From Mycobacterium bourgelatii (GTDB lineage Bacteria; Actinomycetota; Actinomycetes; Mycobacteriales; Mycobacteriaceae), in assembly GCF_010723575.1 (NCBI RefSeq), contig NZ_BLKZ01000001.1, forward strand, positions 3,658,001-3,722,000: a stretch of DNA of 64,000 nt. Reading direction: 5' to 3'. A program made the position numbers and the translations under genes. Positions within the stretch are counted from its first letter, which is position 1. Every line of letters begins with the position of its first letter. The notes under the pieces were generated by a model. That model was not told the origin of the DNA. It was given only the letters and a program-made list of their open reading frames with translations, and did no database searches. Shown one piece after another: positions 9,036 through 17,782 of the stretch.

Positions 9036-9343
9036 TCGTCCCTCCTTGCCGACAGACTGTGGCGTCACCTAACCACTACACAACGGATGCCCATTTTCCG
9101 GGGCAACTAACTCAGATGATACGAGGTCAATCTACGCCGTACCACTGATTCGCAGGCGATTCTATCCTCCGTGCGCCCCAACCACAGCGCAGGGACGAGG
9201 CGGACGGGATTGTCGTGCGTCACAAGCGGTCACCGGAGCCGATCACGCACACCGCGTCGCGATGGGACCAGGGTCCGTCAGATACTAGGTGCAAGGACGA
9301 CTGACACCACCAGCCCGACTAGGCAGCAGGAGGAGACCGCGAG
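9036..9343. other. Divergent intergenic region
   Basis: These 308 bases separate the divergent DUF3040 and acetyltransferase genes. No open frame, repeat or hairpin stands out. It should hold both promoters. The AGGAGGAG motif at 9329-9336 is the ribosome binding site of the acetyltransferase. Confidence 0.6.
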
Positions 9344-9985
9344 TTGGCGACCTTCCTCAGCGACCTGTCGCCTGCCGACATGCAGCTCCGTCTCCGTGAC
9401 GCTCTGGGCGTGTATGTCGACGCGATGCGCTATCCCCGCGGAACGGAGAATCAGCGCGCGAGCATGTGGCTGGAACACACCCGGCGCCACGGTTGGCAGG
9501 CAGTCGCGGCCTTCGAGGTCAACACGCCCGACAGTGAGACCGCGACCGACGCGATCTTGACCGGCGCGGAGGCGCGCGTCGACCCGTCTGCCGCTCAGCT
9601 GCGCGCCGCGCCGATGCTCGGCGTGGCCTACGGCTACCCCGGGGCGCCGGGCCAGTGGTGGCAGCAACAGGTCATTGTGGGTCTGCAGCGCAACGGTTTT
9701 CCGGCGCATGCCATCGACCGGCTGATGCGAAGCTATTTCGAATTGACCGAATTGCACATCCATCCCCGGGCTCAAGGCCGCGGCATCGGGGAGGCGTTGG
9801 CCCGTCGATTGCTGGCGCACCGCACCGAGGAGTACGTGCTGCTCTCCACGCCCGAAACCAACGGCGAGGCCAACCGGGCCTGGCGGTTGTACCGGCGACT
9901 GGGGTTCACCGACATTCTGCGCAGTTACTACTTCGCCGGAGATCCGCGGCCCTTCGCCATTTTGGGACGGGCTCTACCCCTGTAG
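9344..9985 (+). CDS. GNAT-family acetyltransferase (Rv2170 type)
   Basis: This 213-residue protein resembles Rv2170, reported to acetylate lysines of isocitrate dehydrogenase in M. tuberculosis. The acetyl-CoA binding motif appears as the ELHIHPRAQGRGIGEALARRLL segment (about 140-160), followed by NRAWRLYRRLGF, the usual GNAT C-terminal strand-helix. The start is TTG at 9344 with a strong AGGAGGAG site 7 bases upstream, and the MATFLSDLSPADMQ N-terminus aligns with the known family. The substrate in this species is inferred. Confidence 0.88.
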   Translation: MATFLSDLSPADMQLRLRDALGVYVDAMRYPRGTENQRASMWLEHTRRHGWQAVAAFEVNTPDSETATDAILTGAEARVDPSAAQLRAAPMLGVAYGYPGAPGQWWQQQVIVGLQRNGFPAHAIDRLMRSYFELTELHIHPRAQGRGIGEALARRLLAHRTEEYVLLSTPETNGEANRAWRLYRRLGFTDILRSYYFAGDPRPFAILGRALPL

Positions 9986-10087
9986 GCCCCCCGCTAGCAC
10001 CCGCGAGCTCGCCGTCTCACGACACGCAGCCGTCCGCCACCAGGGCGGCGCGGGAAAGCGCCACACCGAATCTGGCACGATGACCTG

Positions 10088-10816
10088 GTGCGCGCGCACC
10101 CTGCCCTTCCCTCGACCCGCGATTCCCGAGGTGTCTCCGCCCGGCGGCGCCGCATCCTGGCCATCGCGATGCTGCTGCTCCTGGTGCCGCTGGCCACCGG
10201 ATGCCTGCGGGTCAGAGCGTCGATCACCGTCTCCCCCGACGACCTGGTGTCGGGCGAGATCATCGCCGCGGCCAAACCCAAATCGAACAAGGATGACGGG
10301 CCCCAGTTAGACACCAGCAATCTGGGCTTCGCCCACAAGGTCGCGGTCTCCAACTACGACAGCGACGGCTTCGTCGGATCCCAGGCGGTGTTCTCCGATC
10401 TGACCTTCGGCGAACTGCCCCAGCTGGCCGGCATGAACTCCGATGCGGCCGGGGTGAATCTGTCGCTGCGCCGAAACGGCAACCTGGTGATCCTGGAGGG
10501 TCGAGTCGATCTGACCAACCTGACGGACCCGGACGCCGACATCGTGTTGACGGTGGCCTTCCCCGGCACCGTGACCTCCACCAACGGCGACCGGATCGAG
10601 CCTGAAGTGGTGCAGTGGAAGCTCAAACCGGGCGTGGTGAGCACCATGACCGCCCAGGCCCGCTACACCGATCCCAACACGCGCTCGTTCACCGGAGCGG
10701 GCATTTGGCTCGGCATCGCCTCGTTCCTGGCGGCCGGCGTCGTGGCGGTGATGGCCTGGATGAGCAGGGACCGCTCCCCCCGGTTCACCGCGCCGGGCGA
10801 CCAAGGGGCCGACTAG
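10088..10816 (+). CDS. lppM: Lipoprotein LppM
   Basis: This 242-residue envelope lipoprotein has a basic N-terminus, a hydrophobic signal stretch and a lipobox ending ATGC (Cys39). A beta-rich extracytoplasmic domain follows, with a C-terminal transmembrane helix (about 210-230) and a short cytoplasmic tail. In M. tuberculosis LppM influences phagocytosis and phagosome handling by macrophages. The GTG at 10088 is preceded at 6 bases by CACGAT, so the mRNA may be leaderless; a start a few codons later would keep the signal peptide. The stop shares CTAG with the convergent gene. Confidence 0.9.
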   Translation: MRAHPALPSTRDSRGVSARRRRILAIAMLLLLVPLATGCLRVRASITVSPDDLVSGEIIAAAKPKSNKDDGPQLDTSNLGFAHKVAVSNYDSDGFVGSQAVFSDLTFGELPQLAGMNSDAAGVNLSLRRNGNLVILEGRVDLTNLTDPDADIVLTVAFPGTVTSTNGDRIEPEVVQWKLKPGVVSTMTAQARYTDPNTRSFTGAGIWLGIASFLAAGVVAVMAWMSRDRSPRFTAPGDQGAD

Positions 10817-11706
10817 GCCCGATCCGGCGCCCAGTAGTCGAGCATCTCGGCGAAGGTCTCGAAGGCGGGGCCGGAGACACCGTACGTGGCCTCGAAGTGG
10901 ATGCTCAGCGGGAAGCCGAGGTCAACGACACCGTCCACGATCCGCTTGTACAGGTCCACCATCAGCTGACGTTTCTCCGGTGTCTCGCTACCGGCCAACC
11001 GCTTGACGAACTCCTGCTCCTCCGCCACCGCGGCGTTCCCGGGGTCCTGAATGAGCCAGTTGATCAACCCGATGCGGGCTTCGACCTTTGGCACGAAGCC
11101 GAACGACAGCAAGATCTCGGGCCGATGGTCGGTGTTCTTGGCGAACTCGGTCAGGAAACCCACGATCGCGTCGGAATACAACAGCTGGGTCATCCCGTAC
11201 GTCGCGCCCTGCCGGCACTTGAAATCGAACCGGCCGAATTCGCCCTCTCGGGTCGGGATGACGATGACGCCGCGGTTCGGCACTTCGTCGCGGTAGATCG
11301 ACAGGGCGTCGGTTGGTGCGACACCGCCGCCTTCCCCGTCGGTCATCGTGCGGGGCACCCCGACGAAGACGACGCCTTCCATCCCGGCGCCCAACAGGTC
11401 GGCGAGTCGCTGCCGCAGGGCCGCCTCGTCGGTGAAGGCCGTGACCTGTGTGCACAAGCCGTTGAGCCCGGGCAACTCCGGCTTGATGATCGACCAGAAG
11501 TCCAGGACGTCCAGCTTGGGCTTCATCGGAACCGGCCGGTCGTCGTCCTCGGCGATCATGCCCGGGATCATCACGTGCCGGAGTCGGCCGTCCAGCCCGG
11601 TCTCAGCGGAATAGCGCGCCACCTTGTGCGCGTCTTCTAACGCCCGCTCCTTGCCCCCCTCCACGTTGGGGGGCACCAGCTCGAGCGCGATGGTGTTGAG
11701 CGTCAC
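10813..11706 (-). CDS. Methylenetetrahydrofolate reductase-like protein (Rv2172c type)
   Basis: This 297-residue protein resembles Rv2172c, which has been described as an unusual methylenetetrahydrofolate reductase of mycobacteria, supplying methyl-THF for methionine synthesis. It has a TIM-barrel-like pattern (TIALELVPPNVEGG at the N-terminus, RHVMIPGMI, GVVFVGVPR, CRQGATYGMTQLLYSD). The QLLYSD segment is reminiscent of the QLFFD motif of MTHFR. The GTG start at 11706 has an AGAGGAG site. It converges with lppM: the two stop codons overlap on the palindrome CTAG at 10813-10816. Confidence 0.85.
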   Translation of the reverse strand: MTLNTIALELVPPNVEGGKERALEDAHKVARYSAETGLDGRLRHVMIPGMIAEDDDRPVPMKPKLDVLDFWSIIKPELPGLNGLCTQVTAFTDEAALRQRLADLLGAGMEGVVFVGVPRTMTDGEGGGVAPTDALSIYRDEVPNRGVIVIPTREGEFGRFDFKCRQGATYGMTQLLYSDAIVGFLTEFAKNTDHRPEILLSFGFVPKVEARIGLINWLIQDPGNAAVAEEQEFVKRLAGSETPEKRQLMVDLYKRIVDGVVDLGFPLSIHFEATYGVSGPAFETFAEMLDYWAPDRA

Positions 11707-11907
11707 GGCTCCTCTTTCTGCACTGGCTGCACGCCTTCGTCCTCACGACGGCGCACTCGTCTACGTCCCCCGACCGCGCCACGTCGCGCTAACCTGTGCC
11801 GCCTGGTGGGCGCTGGCCCACGTCGCATCGACCGTCTCGCAGACAGCATAACCGCGCGCCTCGGCGGCCCCGTCCACGTCGACGCCACCACCCCAGGCCA
11901 GGCGGAA

Positions 11908-11913
11908 TACACT
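11908..11913 (+). promoter_or_regulatory. Putative -10 box of idsA2
   Basis: TACACT lies 40 bases before the proposed idsA2 start. Transcription from about 11920 would leave a short leader containing the AAAGGGG site (11940-11945 region), and would exclude the GTG at 11806 as a start. Confidence 0.4.
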
Positions 11914-11952
11914 GACGGGCCAGAGCCAGGCCGAGCAGAAAGGGGCGGCGCG

Positions 11953-13062
11953 CTGAGCCTGAATTCACCGGCGGCATCGGCGACTGTCGAGTTGGCCAGC
12001 GCGATCACCGACCAACTGCGACGGTATCTGCACGAGCGCCGCGGCGAGGCGGCCTACGTCGAATTCCCCGGGGGCAGCGACTTCGGCGCCGTCACCGCGT
12101 GGCTGGAGGACTTCGCCCTCAACAGGGGCAAGCGGCTGCGGCCGGTCTTCGCCTATTGGGGTTGGCGCGCAGTAGCGCCGAACGAGCCTGATCCCGATGT
12201 GCTGCTGCTGTTTTCGGCGCTGGAACTCTTGCACGTGTGGGCGTTGGTGCACGACGACGTCATCGACGCGTCCGCCACCCGCCGGGGTGAGCCGACCGCC
12301 CACATGCACTTCGCGGCGCTGCACCGCGACCGGAACTGGCGCGGCTCACCCGAACAGTTCGGGACGTCGGCGGCCATCCTGCTCGGCGATGTGGCGCAGG
12401 CCTGGGCCGACGACATCGTTTCCCGGGTGGGCCAGAAAGTCCTGTCCGCCGATGCCCAACGCAGGGTCCAGCGCGTGTGGTCCGACATCCGCATCGAAGT
12501 GCTCGGCGGGCAGTACCTCGACATCGTCGCCGAAGCCAGCGCCGCGCCGTCCATTGCGTCCGCGATGACCGTCGCCACCTTCAAGACCGCCTGCTACACG
12601 GTGTCGCGTCCGCTGCAACTGGGGCTGGCCGCGGCCGCCGACCGACCCGACATCGCCGAGATCTTCGGACAATTCGGCACCGACCTGGGGGTGGCGTTCC
12701 AGTTGCGCGACGACGTGCTCGGCGTGTTCGGGGACCCGGCGGTGACCGGCAAGCCCTCCGGCGACGACCTCAGGTCCGGCAAGCGCACCGTGCTGGTGGC
12801 CGAAGCGGCCGAATTGGCCGAGAAGACGGATCCCGCGGCGGCCGCTTTGTTGCGGACGGCGATCGGCACCGAGTTGACGGACGAACAGGTGCGGGAGCTG
12901 TGCCAGGTGATCGAGAACGTGGGCGCGCTGGCCGCGGCGGAAAGCCGCATCGCCACGCTCACCGAACGGGCGCTGAGCACCCTGGACGCCGCGCCCATCG
13001 ACGCCGCGGCCAAAGCGGGATTGGCCGAGCTCGCCCGAATGGCCACGGATCGGTCCGCATGA
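11953..13062 (+). CDS. idsA2: Geranylgeranyl-type diphosphate synthase IdsA2
   Basis: This trans-prenyltransferase condenses isopentenyl diphosphate with allylic diphosphates. The first Asp-rich motif is HDDVID (near residue 100), the second is LRDDVLGVFGD, and the chain carries GKRLRPVFAYWG and GKRTVLVAEA. The start is uncertain. The frame is open to 11806, but a CTG at 11953 has AAAGGGG 8 bases upstream (369 residues), and a TTG at 11992 would match the M. tuberculosis N-terminus (ASAITDQLRRYL). The stop overlaps mptA as ATGA. Pairing with mptA suggests supply of polyprenyl carriers to lipomannan synthesis. Confidence 0.88.
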   Translation: MSLNSPAASATVELASAITDQLRRYLHERRGEAAYVEFPGGSDFGAVTAWLEDFALNRGKRLRPVFAYWGWRAVAPNEPDPDVLLLFSALELLHVWALVHDDVIDASATRRGEPTAHMHFAALHRDRNWRGSPEQFGTSAAILLGDVAQAWADDIVSRVGQKVLSADAQRRVQRVWSDIRIEVLGGQYLDIVAEASAAPSIASAMTVATFKTACYTVSRPLQLGLAAAADRPDIAEIFGQFGTDLGVAFQLRDDVLGVFGDPAVTGKPSGDDLRSGKRTVLVAEAAELAEKTDPAAAALLRTAIGTELTDEQVRELCQVIENVGALAAAESRIATLTERALSTLDAAPIDAAAKAGLAELARMATDRSA

Positions 13063-14594
13063 GCACAGTGTCCAGCCCAGCGTCGAAGCCATCTGTGGCT
13101 CAATGGTTTTCACGAATGCGCGCGTTCGCCACCGCGCCCGAGGCCGGCCCCGCTCGGCTGGGCTTCCTGGGCGCAGTGCTGATCACCGCAGGCGGGTTGG
13201 GTGCCGGCAGTACCCGCCAGCACGACCCGCTGCTGGAGTCGATCCACATGTCCTGGCTGCGGTTCGGCCACGGGCTGGTGGTGTCCTCGATCGTGCTGTG
13301 GGTGGGCGTCGGCCTCATGCTGCTGGCCTGGGTGAACTTGGGCAAGCGAGTCCTGGCTCGGGAGGTCAGCGAGTTCACCATGCGCGCCACCACCGCCTTT
13401 TGGCTGGCGCCGTTGCTCCTCTCGGTACCCGTCTTCAGCCGCGACACCTACTCCTACCTGGCCCAGGGTGCGCTGCTGCGTGATGGTCTGGATCCCTACG
13501 TCGTCGGTCCGGTCGGCAATCCGAACGCGTTGCTGGACGACGTCAGCCCCATCTGGACCATCACCACCGCCCCCTACGGCCCGGCCTTCATTCTGGTGGC
13601 CAAGCTCGTCACGATCCTGGTCGGCGAGAACGTGGTCGCCGGAACCATGCTGCTGCGCCTGTGCATGCTGCCCGGACTGGCGCTGCTGATCTGGGCGGCT
13701 CCGCGACTGGCGAGGCAGATGGGCGCCGACGGGCCCACGTCGCTGTGGATCTGCGTCCTCAACCCGCTCGTCCTGATTCACCTGATGGGCGGAGTACACA
13801 ACGAGATGCTGATGGTGGGTCTGATGACCGCCGGCATCACGCTGACCTTGGGAAGGCGTCACGTCGCCGGTATCGCGGTGCTGACGGTGGCGATGGCGGT
13901 CAAGGCGACCGCGGGGTTGGCGCTGCCGTTCCTGTTCTGGGTGTGGATGCGTCACCTGCGCGAAGACCGTGGCTACCGGACCCCACGAGCGGCCGTCGCC
14001 GCCGCCCTGGCCTCGGTGGTGATCTGCGTGGCCGTCTTCGGGGTGTTGTCCGCGGTGGCCGGCGTCGGCTTGGGCTGGCTGACCGCATTGGCCGGCTCGG
14101 TGAAGATCATCAACTGGCTGACCGTGCCCACCGCGGCGGCGAACCTGATTCACGCAGTTTTCGGCAGCCTCTTCGCGATCAACTTCTACACGCTGCTGCA
14201 GACCACCCGGCTCATCGGGATCGTCATCATCGCGGTGTCACTGCCCGTGCTGTGGTGGCGGGCGCGCAGTGACGACCGGGCCGCCCTGACGGGGATCGTG
14301 TGGGCGATGCTGGTCGTGGTGTTGTTCGTTCCGGCCGCCTTGCCCTGGTATTACTCCTGGCCGCTGGCGGTGCTGGCGCCGTTGGCACAATCCCGGCGCG
14401 CGGTGGCGCTGATCGCCGGCTTCTCGACGTGGATCATGGTGATCTTCAAGCCGGACGGGTCACACGGCATGTACGTCTGGTGGCACCTGGGCCTGGCCAC
14501 CGCGTTCGCGGTGTTGGCTTGGCGTGCGCTGCGTCGGGAGCCGGACGTCGACCGTCACGAGGAAGATGACCAGGCGCCGGTGCCGGCGGCTTAG
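13059..14594 (+). CDS. mptA: Alpha-(1->6)-mannosyltransferase MptA
   Basis: This 511-residue GT-C type membrane glycosyltransferase extends the alpha-1,6-mannan backbone of lipomannan and lipoarabinomannan using polyprenyl-phosphomannose on the outer face of the membrane. There are about 12-13 hydrophobic segments. The first extracytoplasmic loops carry the acidic residues typical of GT-C enzymes (FSRDTYSYLAQGALL, GLDPYVVGP). The ATG at 13059 overlaps the idsA2 stop; the much longer open frame upstream is only a shadow inside idsA2. The length matches M. tuberculosis MptA (about 516). Confidence 0.93.
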   Translation: MSTVSSPASKPSVAQWFSRMRAFATAPEAGPARLGFLGAVLITAGGLGAGSTRQHDPLLESIHMSWLRFGHGLVVSSIVLWVGVGLMLLAWVNLGKRVLAREVSEFTMRATTAFWLAPLLLSVPVFSRDTYSYLAQGALLRDGLDPYVVGPVGNPNALLDDVSPIWTITTAPYGPAFILVAKLVTILVGENVVAGTMLLRLCMLPGLALLIWAAPRLARQMGADGPTSLWICVLNPLVLIHLMGGVHNEMLMVGLMTAGITLTLGRRHVAGIAVLTVAMAVKATAGLALPFLFWVWMRHLREDRGYRTPRAAVAAALASVVICVAVFGVLSAVAGVGLGWLTALAGSVKIINWLTVPTAAANLIHAVFGSLFAINFYTLLQTTRLIGIVIIAVSLPVLWWRARSDDRAALTGIVWAMLVVVLFVPAALPWYYSWPLAVLAPLAQSRRAVALIAGFSTWIMVIFKPDGSHGMYVWWHLGLATAFAVLAWRALRREPDVDRHEEDDQAPVPAA

Positions 14595-14595
14595 T

Positions 14596-15063
14596 TCAGT
14601 ACGCCATCGCTTGAGCGCGACGCACGACCTCTCGAGCCTGGTGCGCGTGCAGCGCGTCCACCGGACGCGCATTGTTCAGCGCGTCGCGTGAACCGTCGCG
14701 GGTGACGGTCAGCGACGGGTCGGGAGTGAACAACCAGCGCACGATCTCGGTGTCGCGGTAGCCCCCGTCGTGCAGGATCGTCAACAACCCGGGCAGGCAC
14801 TTGGCCAATTGCCCTTTGTTGGTGAAGAACACTTGGGGTACCACCACACCGCCGTCGCGCCGCACCGCGACCAGATGGCCCTCTCTCAGTTGCTGGAGCA
14901 CCTTGCTGACCGATACGCCGAGTAGCTCAGCCACCCGAGACAGGTCGTAGGTTGGTTCGTCAGGATCAAGAACGTCTTCGCCGGCCGGAATGCTGCCCAC
15001 GGCGTCAGTGTAAGCCTGCCGCGGCCGGTGCGTCGCCCTGTTTTGCACAGTTCTTCGACCCAT
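14596..15063 (-). CDS. DNA-binding protein, PknL substrate (Rv2175c type)
   Basis: This 155-residue protein has a winged helix-turn-helix (YDLSRVAELLGVSVSKVLQQLREG, about 38-62), followed by VPQVFFTNKGQL and a conserved C-terminus ending RRAQAMAY. The M. tuberculosis homologue binds DNA weakly and is phosphorylated on an N-terminal Thr by PknL; a Thr is present here at residue 19. It diverges from pknL with only 26 bases between starts, consistent with the functional pair. The N-terminal 20 residues vary, so the start could be a few codons later. Confidence 0.9.
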   Translation of the reverse strand: MGRRTVQNRATHRPRQAYTDAVGSIPAGEDVLDPDEPTYDLSRVAELLGVSVSKVLQQLREGHLVAVRRDGGVVVPQVFFTNKGQLAKCLPGLLTILHDGGYRDTEIVRWLFTPDPSLTVTRDGSRDALNNARPVDALHAHQAREVVRRAQAMAY

Positions 15064-15077
15064 TTCGCGACGCCACC

Positions 15078-15083
15078 TACGAT
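15078..15083 (+). promoter_or_regulatory. -10 box of leaderless pknL
   Basis: TACGAT ends 6 bases before the GTG at 15090, placing the transcription start on the start codon. No ribosome binding site is present. Confidence 0.65.
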
Positions 15084-15089
15084 GACCCC

Positions 15090-16337
15090 GTGGTGGGAGC
15101 TGGGATGGGCGATCCGTTGTTGAGCACGCTGCTCGACGGCCGCTACCTGGTGCAGGCCGAGATCGCCAGTGGTGGGACGTCGACGGTCTACCGCGGCCTC
15201 GACACCCGACTGGACCGGCCCGTCGCCCTGAAGGTGATGGACTCCCGCTACGCCGGCGATCAGCAGTTCCTGACCCGTTTCCAGCTCGAGGCCCGCACGG
15301 TGGCGCGGCTGAAGCATCCGGGACTGGTCGCCGTGTACGACCAAGGGCACGACGGACGGCACCCCTTCCTGGTGATGGAGCTCATCGAGGGCGGGACGCT
15401 GCGCGAACTGTTGCACGAACGCGGACCCATGCCGCCGCATGCGGTGGCGGCCGTGCTCCGACCGGTGCTGGGCGGACTGTCCGTCGCGCATCGGGCCGGC
15501 CTGGTCCACCGCGACATCAAGCCCGAGAACGTCCTGATCTCCGACGACGGTGAGGTCAAGATCGCCGATTTCGGGTTGGTCCGCGCCGTCGCTGCCGCCG
15601 GGATCACGTCCAACAGCGTCATTTTGGGCACCGCGGCCTACCTGTCCCCCGAGCAGGTGCGCGACGGCAACGCCGGTCCCCGGAGCGACGTCTACTCGAC
15701 CGGGATTCTCACCTACGAGCTACTCACCGGGCAGACCCCGTTCACCGGCGACTCGCCGTTGACCATCGCCTATCAGCGACTCGATCACGATGTGCCGCCC
15801 GCCAGCGACGCGATCGGCGGCGTGCCAACGCAATTCGACGAGTTTTTGGCGTGTGCGACGGCGCGCGACCCCGCCGAAAGATATGCCGACGCCATCGAGA
15901 TGGCGGCGGATTTGGATGCGATCGTCGAAGAGCTGGGATTACCGGATTTCCGCGTGCCGGCGCCGCGCAACTCCGCCCAACACCGGTCGGCGGTGCTGCA
16001 CCGCAGTCAAATCGCCGAACAGCGCGCCGCGGCCGGGCCCGGTGCCCCGGGCATACCGCAGGGTCCTCACCCCACCCGCCAGTTCACCCGCGAACCCACG
16101 CCCGGCGCGCCCGTCGCACCGGATCTGCCGGATGCGCCGATCGAATACGACGATGACGATTACGAATACGCCGATGAGGCAGGACAATTCGCCGGCATCT
16201 CCCTAGAGGAATTTATGTGGGAGCGCCAGCACCGCCGCCGGATGGTGCTCATCTGGGTCGCGATCGTGCTGGCGATCACCGGGCTGGTCGCCACCGCCGG
16301 ATGGACCATCGGCAGCAACCTGAGCGGGCTGCTCTGA
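15090..16337 (+). CDS. pknL: Serine/threonine protein kinase PknL
   Basis: This 415-residue receptor-type kinase has an N-terminal kinase domain (about 20-285) with a glycine loop IASGGTSTVY, invariant Lys in VALKVMD, catalytic HRDIKPEN, DFG (ADFGLVR) and APE equivalent SPEQVR. A Pro/Asp-rich juxtamembrane segment follows (about 300-375), then one C-terminal transmembrane helix (about 388-410) with almost nothing outside, so it has no PASTA or other sensor domain. The start GTG at 15090 is supported by a -10 box 6 bases upstream. It is linked to division and envelope control through its position beside its substrate and the dcw region. Confidence 0.94.
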   Translation: MVGAGMGDPLLSTLLDGRYLVQAEIASGGTSTVYRGLDTRLDRPVALKVMDSRYAGDQQFLTRFQLEARTVARLKHPGLVAVYDQGHDGRHPFLVMELIEGGTLRELLHERGPMPPHAVAAVLRPVLGGLSVAHRAGLVHRDIKPENVLISDDGEVKIADFGLVRAVAAAGITSNSVILGTAAYLSPEQVRDGNAGPRSDVYSTGILTYELLTGQTPFTGDSPLTIAYQRLDHDVPPASDAIGGVPTQFDEFLACATARDPAERYADAIEMAADLDAIVEELGLPDFRVPAPRNSAQHRSAVLHRSQIAEQRAAAGPGAPGIPQGPHPTRQFTREPTPGAPVAPDLPDAPIEYDDDDYEYADEAGQFAGISLEEFMWERQHRRRMVLIWVAIVLAITGLVATAGWTIGSNLSGLL

Positions 16338-16350
16338 ATCTGGCCAGCGG

Positions 16351-17748
16351 CTAGTCGCGCAGCATCTCCGCGACCAGGAACGCCAACTCCAGCGACTGCT
16401 GGGTGTTCAGCCGCGGGTCGCAGGCCGTCTCATAGCGGCCGGCGAGGTCGTGGTCGGAAATGTCCTGTGCCCCACCGAGGCACTCGGTGACGTTCTCGCC
16501 GGTGATCTCGACGTGGATGCCGCCCGGATGGGTGCCGAGGGCACGATGCACCTCGAAGAAACCCTGGACCTCGTCCACGATGCGATCGAAATGGCGGGTC
16601 TTGTAGCCCGTCGACGACTCGTGGGTGTTGCCGTGCATCGGGTCACACTGCCAAATCACCTGATGACCGGTGGCCTGGACCTTCTCGACGATCGGGGGCA
16701 GCAGGTCGCGGACCTTGTTGTTGCCCATCCTGGTCACCAACGTCAGCCGTCCCGGCTTGTTGTGCGGGTCCAGCCGCTCGACGTATTCGACGGCCAGTTC
16801 CGGCGTCATCGTCGGGCCAAGCTTGACGCCGATCGGGTTGGCGATCACCTCGGCGAACGCGATGTGCGCACCGTCGAGTTGCCGGGTCCGCTCCCCGATC
16901 CAGACGGTGTGCGCCGAGAGGTCATACAGCCGCGGCTCGCCATCCGGGTCGTCGGGATGCTCCGACAACCGCAGCATCGCCCGCTCGTAGTCGAGCACCA
17001 AAGCCTCATGGCTGGCGTAGATTTCGGCGGTTTGCAGGTTGCGGTCGGCCACGCCGCAGGCGCTCATGAACTTCAGGCCGCGGTCGATCTCGCCGGCCAG
17101 CGCCTCGTAGCGCGCACCGGCGGGTGAGGTCCGGACGAACTCACGGTTCCAGTCGTGCACCAGGTGCAGGGACGCCAGGCCGGACGAGGTCAGCGCCCGC
17201 ACCAGGTTCATCGCCGCGCTCGCGTTGGCGTAGGCGCGCACCAACCGTGACGGGTCGTGCTCGCGGGCGGCGGCGTCCGGAGCGAAACCGTTGACCATGT
17301 CCCCGCGGTAGGACCGCAGGCCCAGGGCGTCGATGTCGGCCGAGCGGGGCTTGGCGTACTGACCGGCGATGCGGGCCACCTTCACCACCGGCAAGCTGGC
17401 ACCGTAGGTGAGCACCACCGCCATCTGCAGCAACGTGCGGATGTTGGCGCGGATGTGGGGTTCGGTGTTGTCGACGAACGTCTCGGCGCAGTCCCCGCCC
17501 TGCAGCAGAAATGCTTCACCCTTTGCCACCTGGGCCAATTGGTCCTGCAGCTTGACGATCTCCGAAGGCACAGTCACCGGCGGCACACTTTCCAGGACGG
17601 TGCGCATGGCCGTCGCCTGGTCGGTGTCCCAAGTCGGTTGCTGGGCGGCCGGCTTGGCCAGCGCGGCGTCCAGCCGGGCCCGCAGATCGCTGGGCAGCGG
17701 CGGCAACGACGGCAGCTGGTCGATCGGAATGTCGACGGTCCAGTTCAT
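16351..17748 (-). CDS. aroG: Type II 3-deoxy-D-arabino-heptulosonate 7-phosphate synthase AroG
   Basis: This 465-residue enzyme condenses phosphoenolpyruvate and erythrose 4-phosphate, the first step of the shikimate pathway. It is the plant-like type II form: LQGGDCAETF (metal-binding Cys), KPRSAD, YRGDMVNG, GVKLGPTMTPE, QCDPMHGNTHES and CDPRLNTQQSLELAF are all present. The N-terminal extension MNWTVDIPIDQLPSLPPLP carries regulatory elements in the M. tuberculosis enzyme. The ATG at 17748 follows TACCAT by 6 bases, so the mRNA is probably leaderless. It converges with pknL. Confidence 0.97.
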   Translation of the reverse strand: MNWTVDIPIDQLPSLPPLPSDLRARLDAALAKPAAQQPTWDTDQATAMRTVLESVPPVTVPSEIVKLQDQLAQVAKGEAFLLQGGDCAETFVDNTEPHIRANIRTLLQMAVVLTYGASLPVVKVARIAGQYAKPRSADIDALGLRSYRGDMVNGFAPDAAAREHDPSRLVRAYANASAAMNLVRALTSSGLASLHLVHDWNREFVRTSPAGARYEALAGEIDRGLKFMSACGVADRNLQTAEIYASHEALVLDYERAMLRLSEHPDDPDGEPRLYDLSAHTVWIGERTRQLDGAHIAFAEVIANPIGVKLGPTMTPELAVEYVERLDPHNKPGRLTLVTRMGNNKVRDLLPPIVEKVQATGHQVIWQCDPMHGNTHESSTGYKTRHFDRIVDEVQGFFEVHRALGTHPGGIHVEITGENVTECLGGAQDISDHDLAGRYETACDPRLNTQQSLELAFLVAEMLRD

Positions 17749-17754
17749 CGGTCT

Positions 17755-17760
17755 ATGGTA
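17755..17760 (-). promoter_or_regulatory. -10 box of leaderless aroG
   Basis: Reading the minus strand, TACCAT ends 6 bases before the ATG at 17748; no ribosome binding site is present. It lies in the 34-base gap after the exoribonuclease gene, so aroG can be transcribed independently. Confidence 0.6.
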
Positions 17761-17782
17761 ACCGGGCCGCGCCGACGTCTGA

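Noticed and set aside
9036..9343. Small gene or RNA in the divergent gap
   Set aside because: No frame with a plausible start and composition, and no stable hairpin was found; it is best read as a promoter region.
12477..13058. Extension of mptA 194 codons upstream
   Set aside because: The extension lies wholly inside idsA2, has no membrane or GT-C character, and the ATG at 13059 gives the known N-terminus and the usual 4-base overlap.
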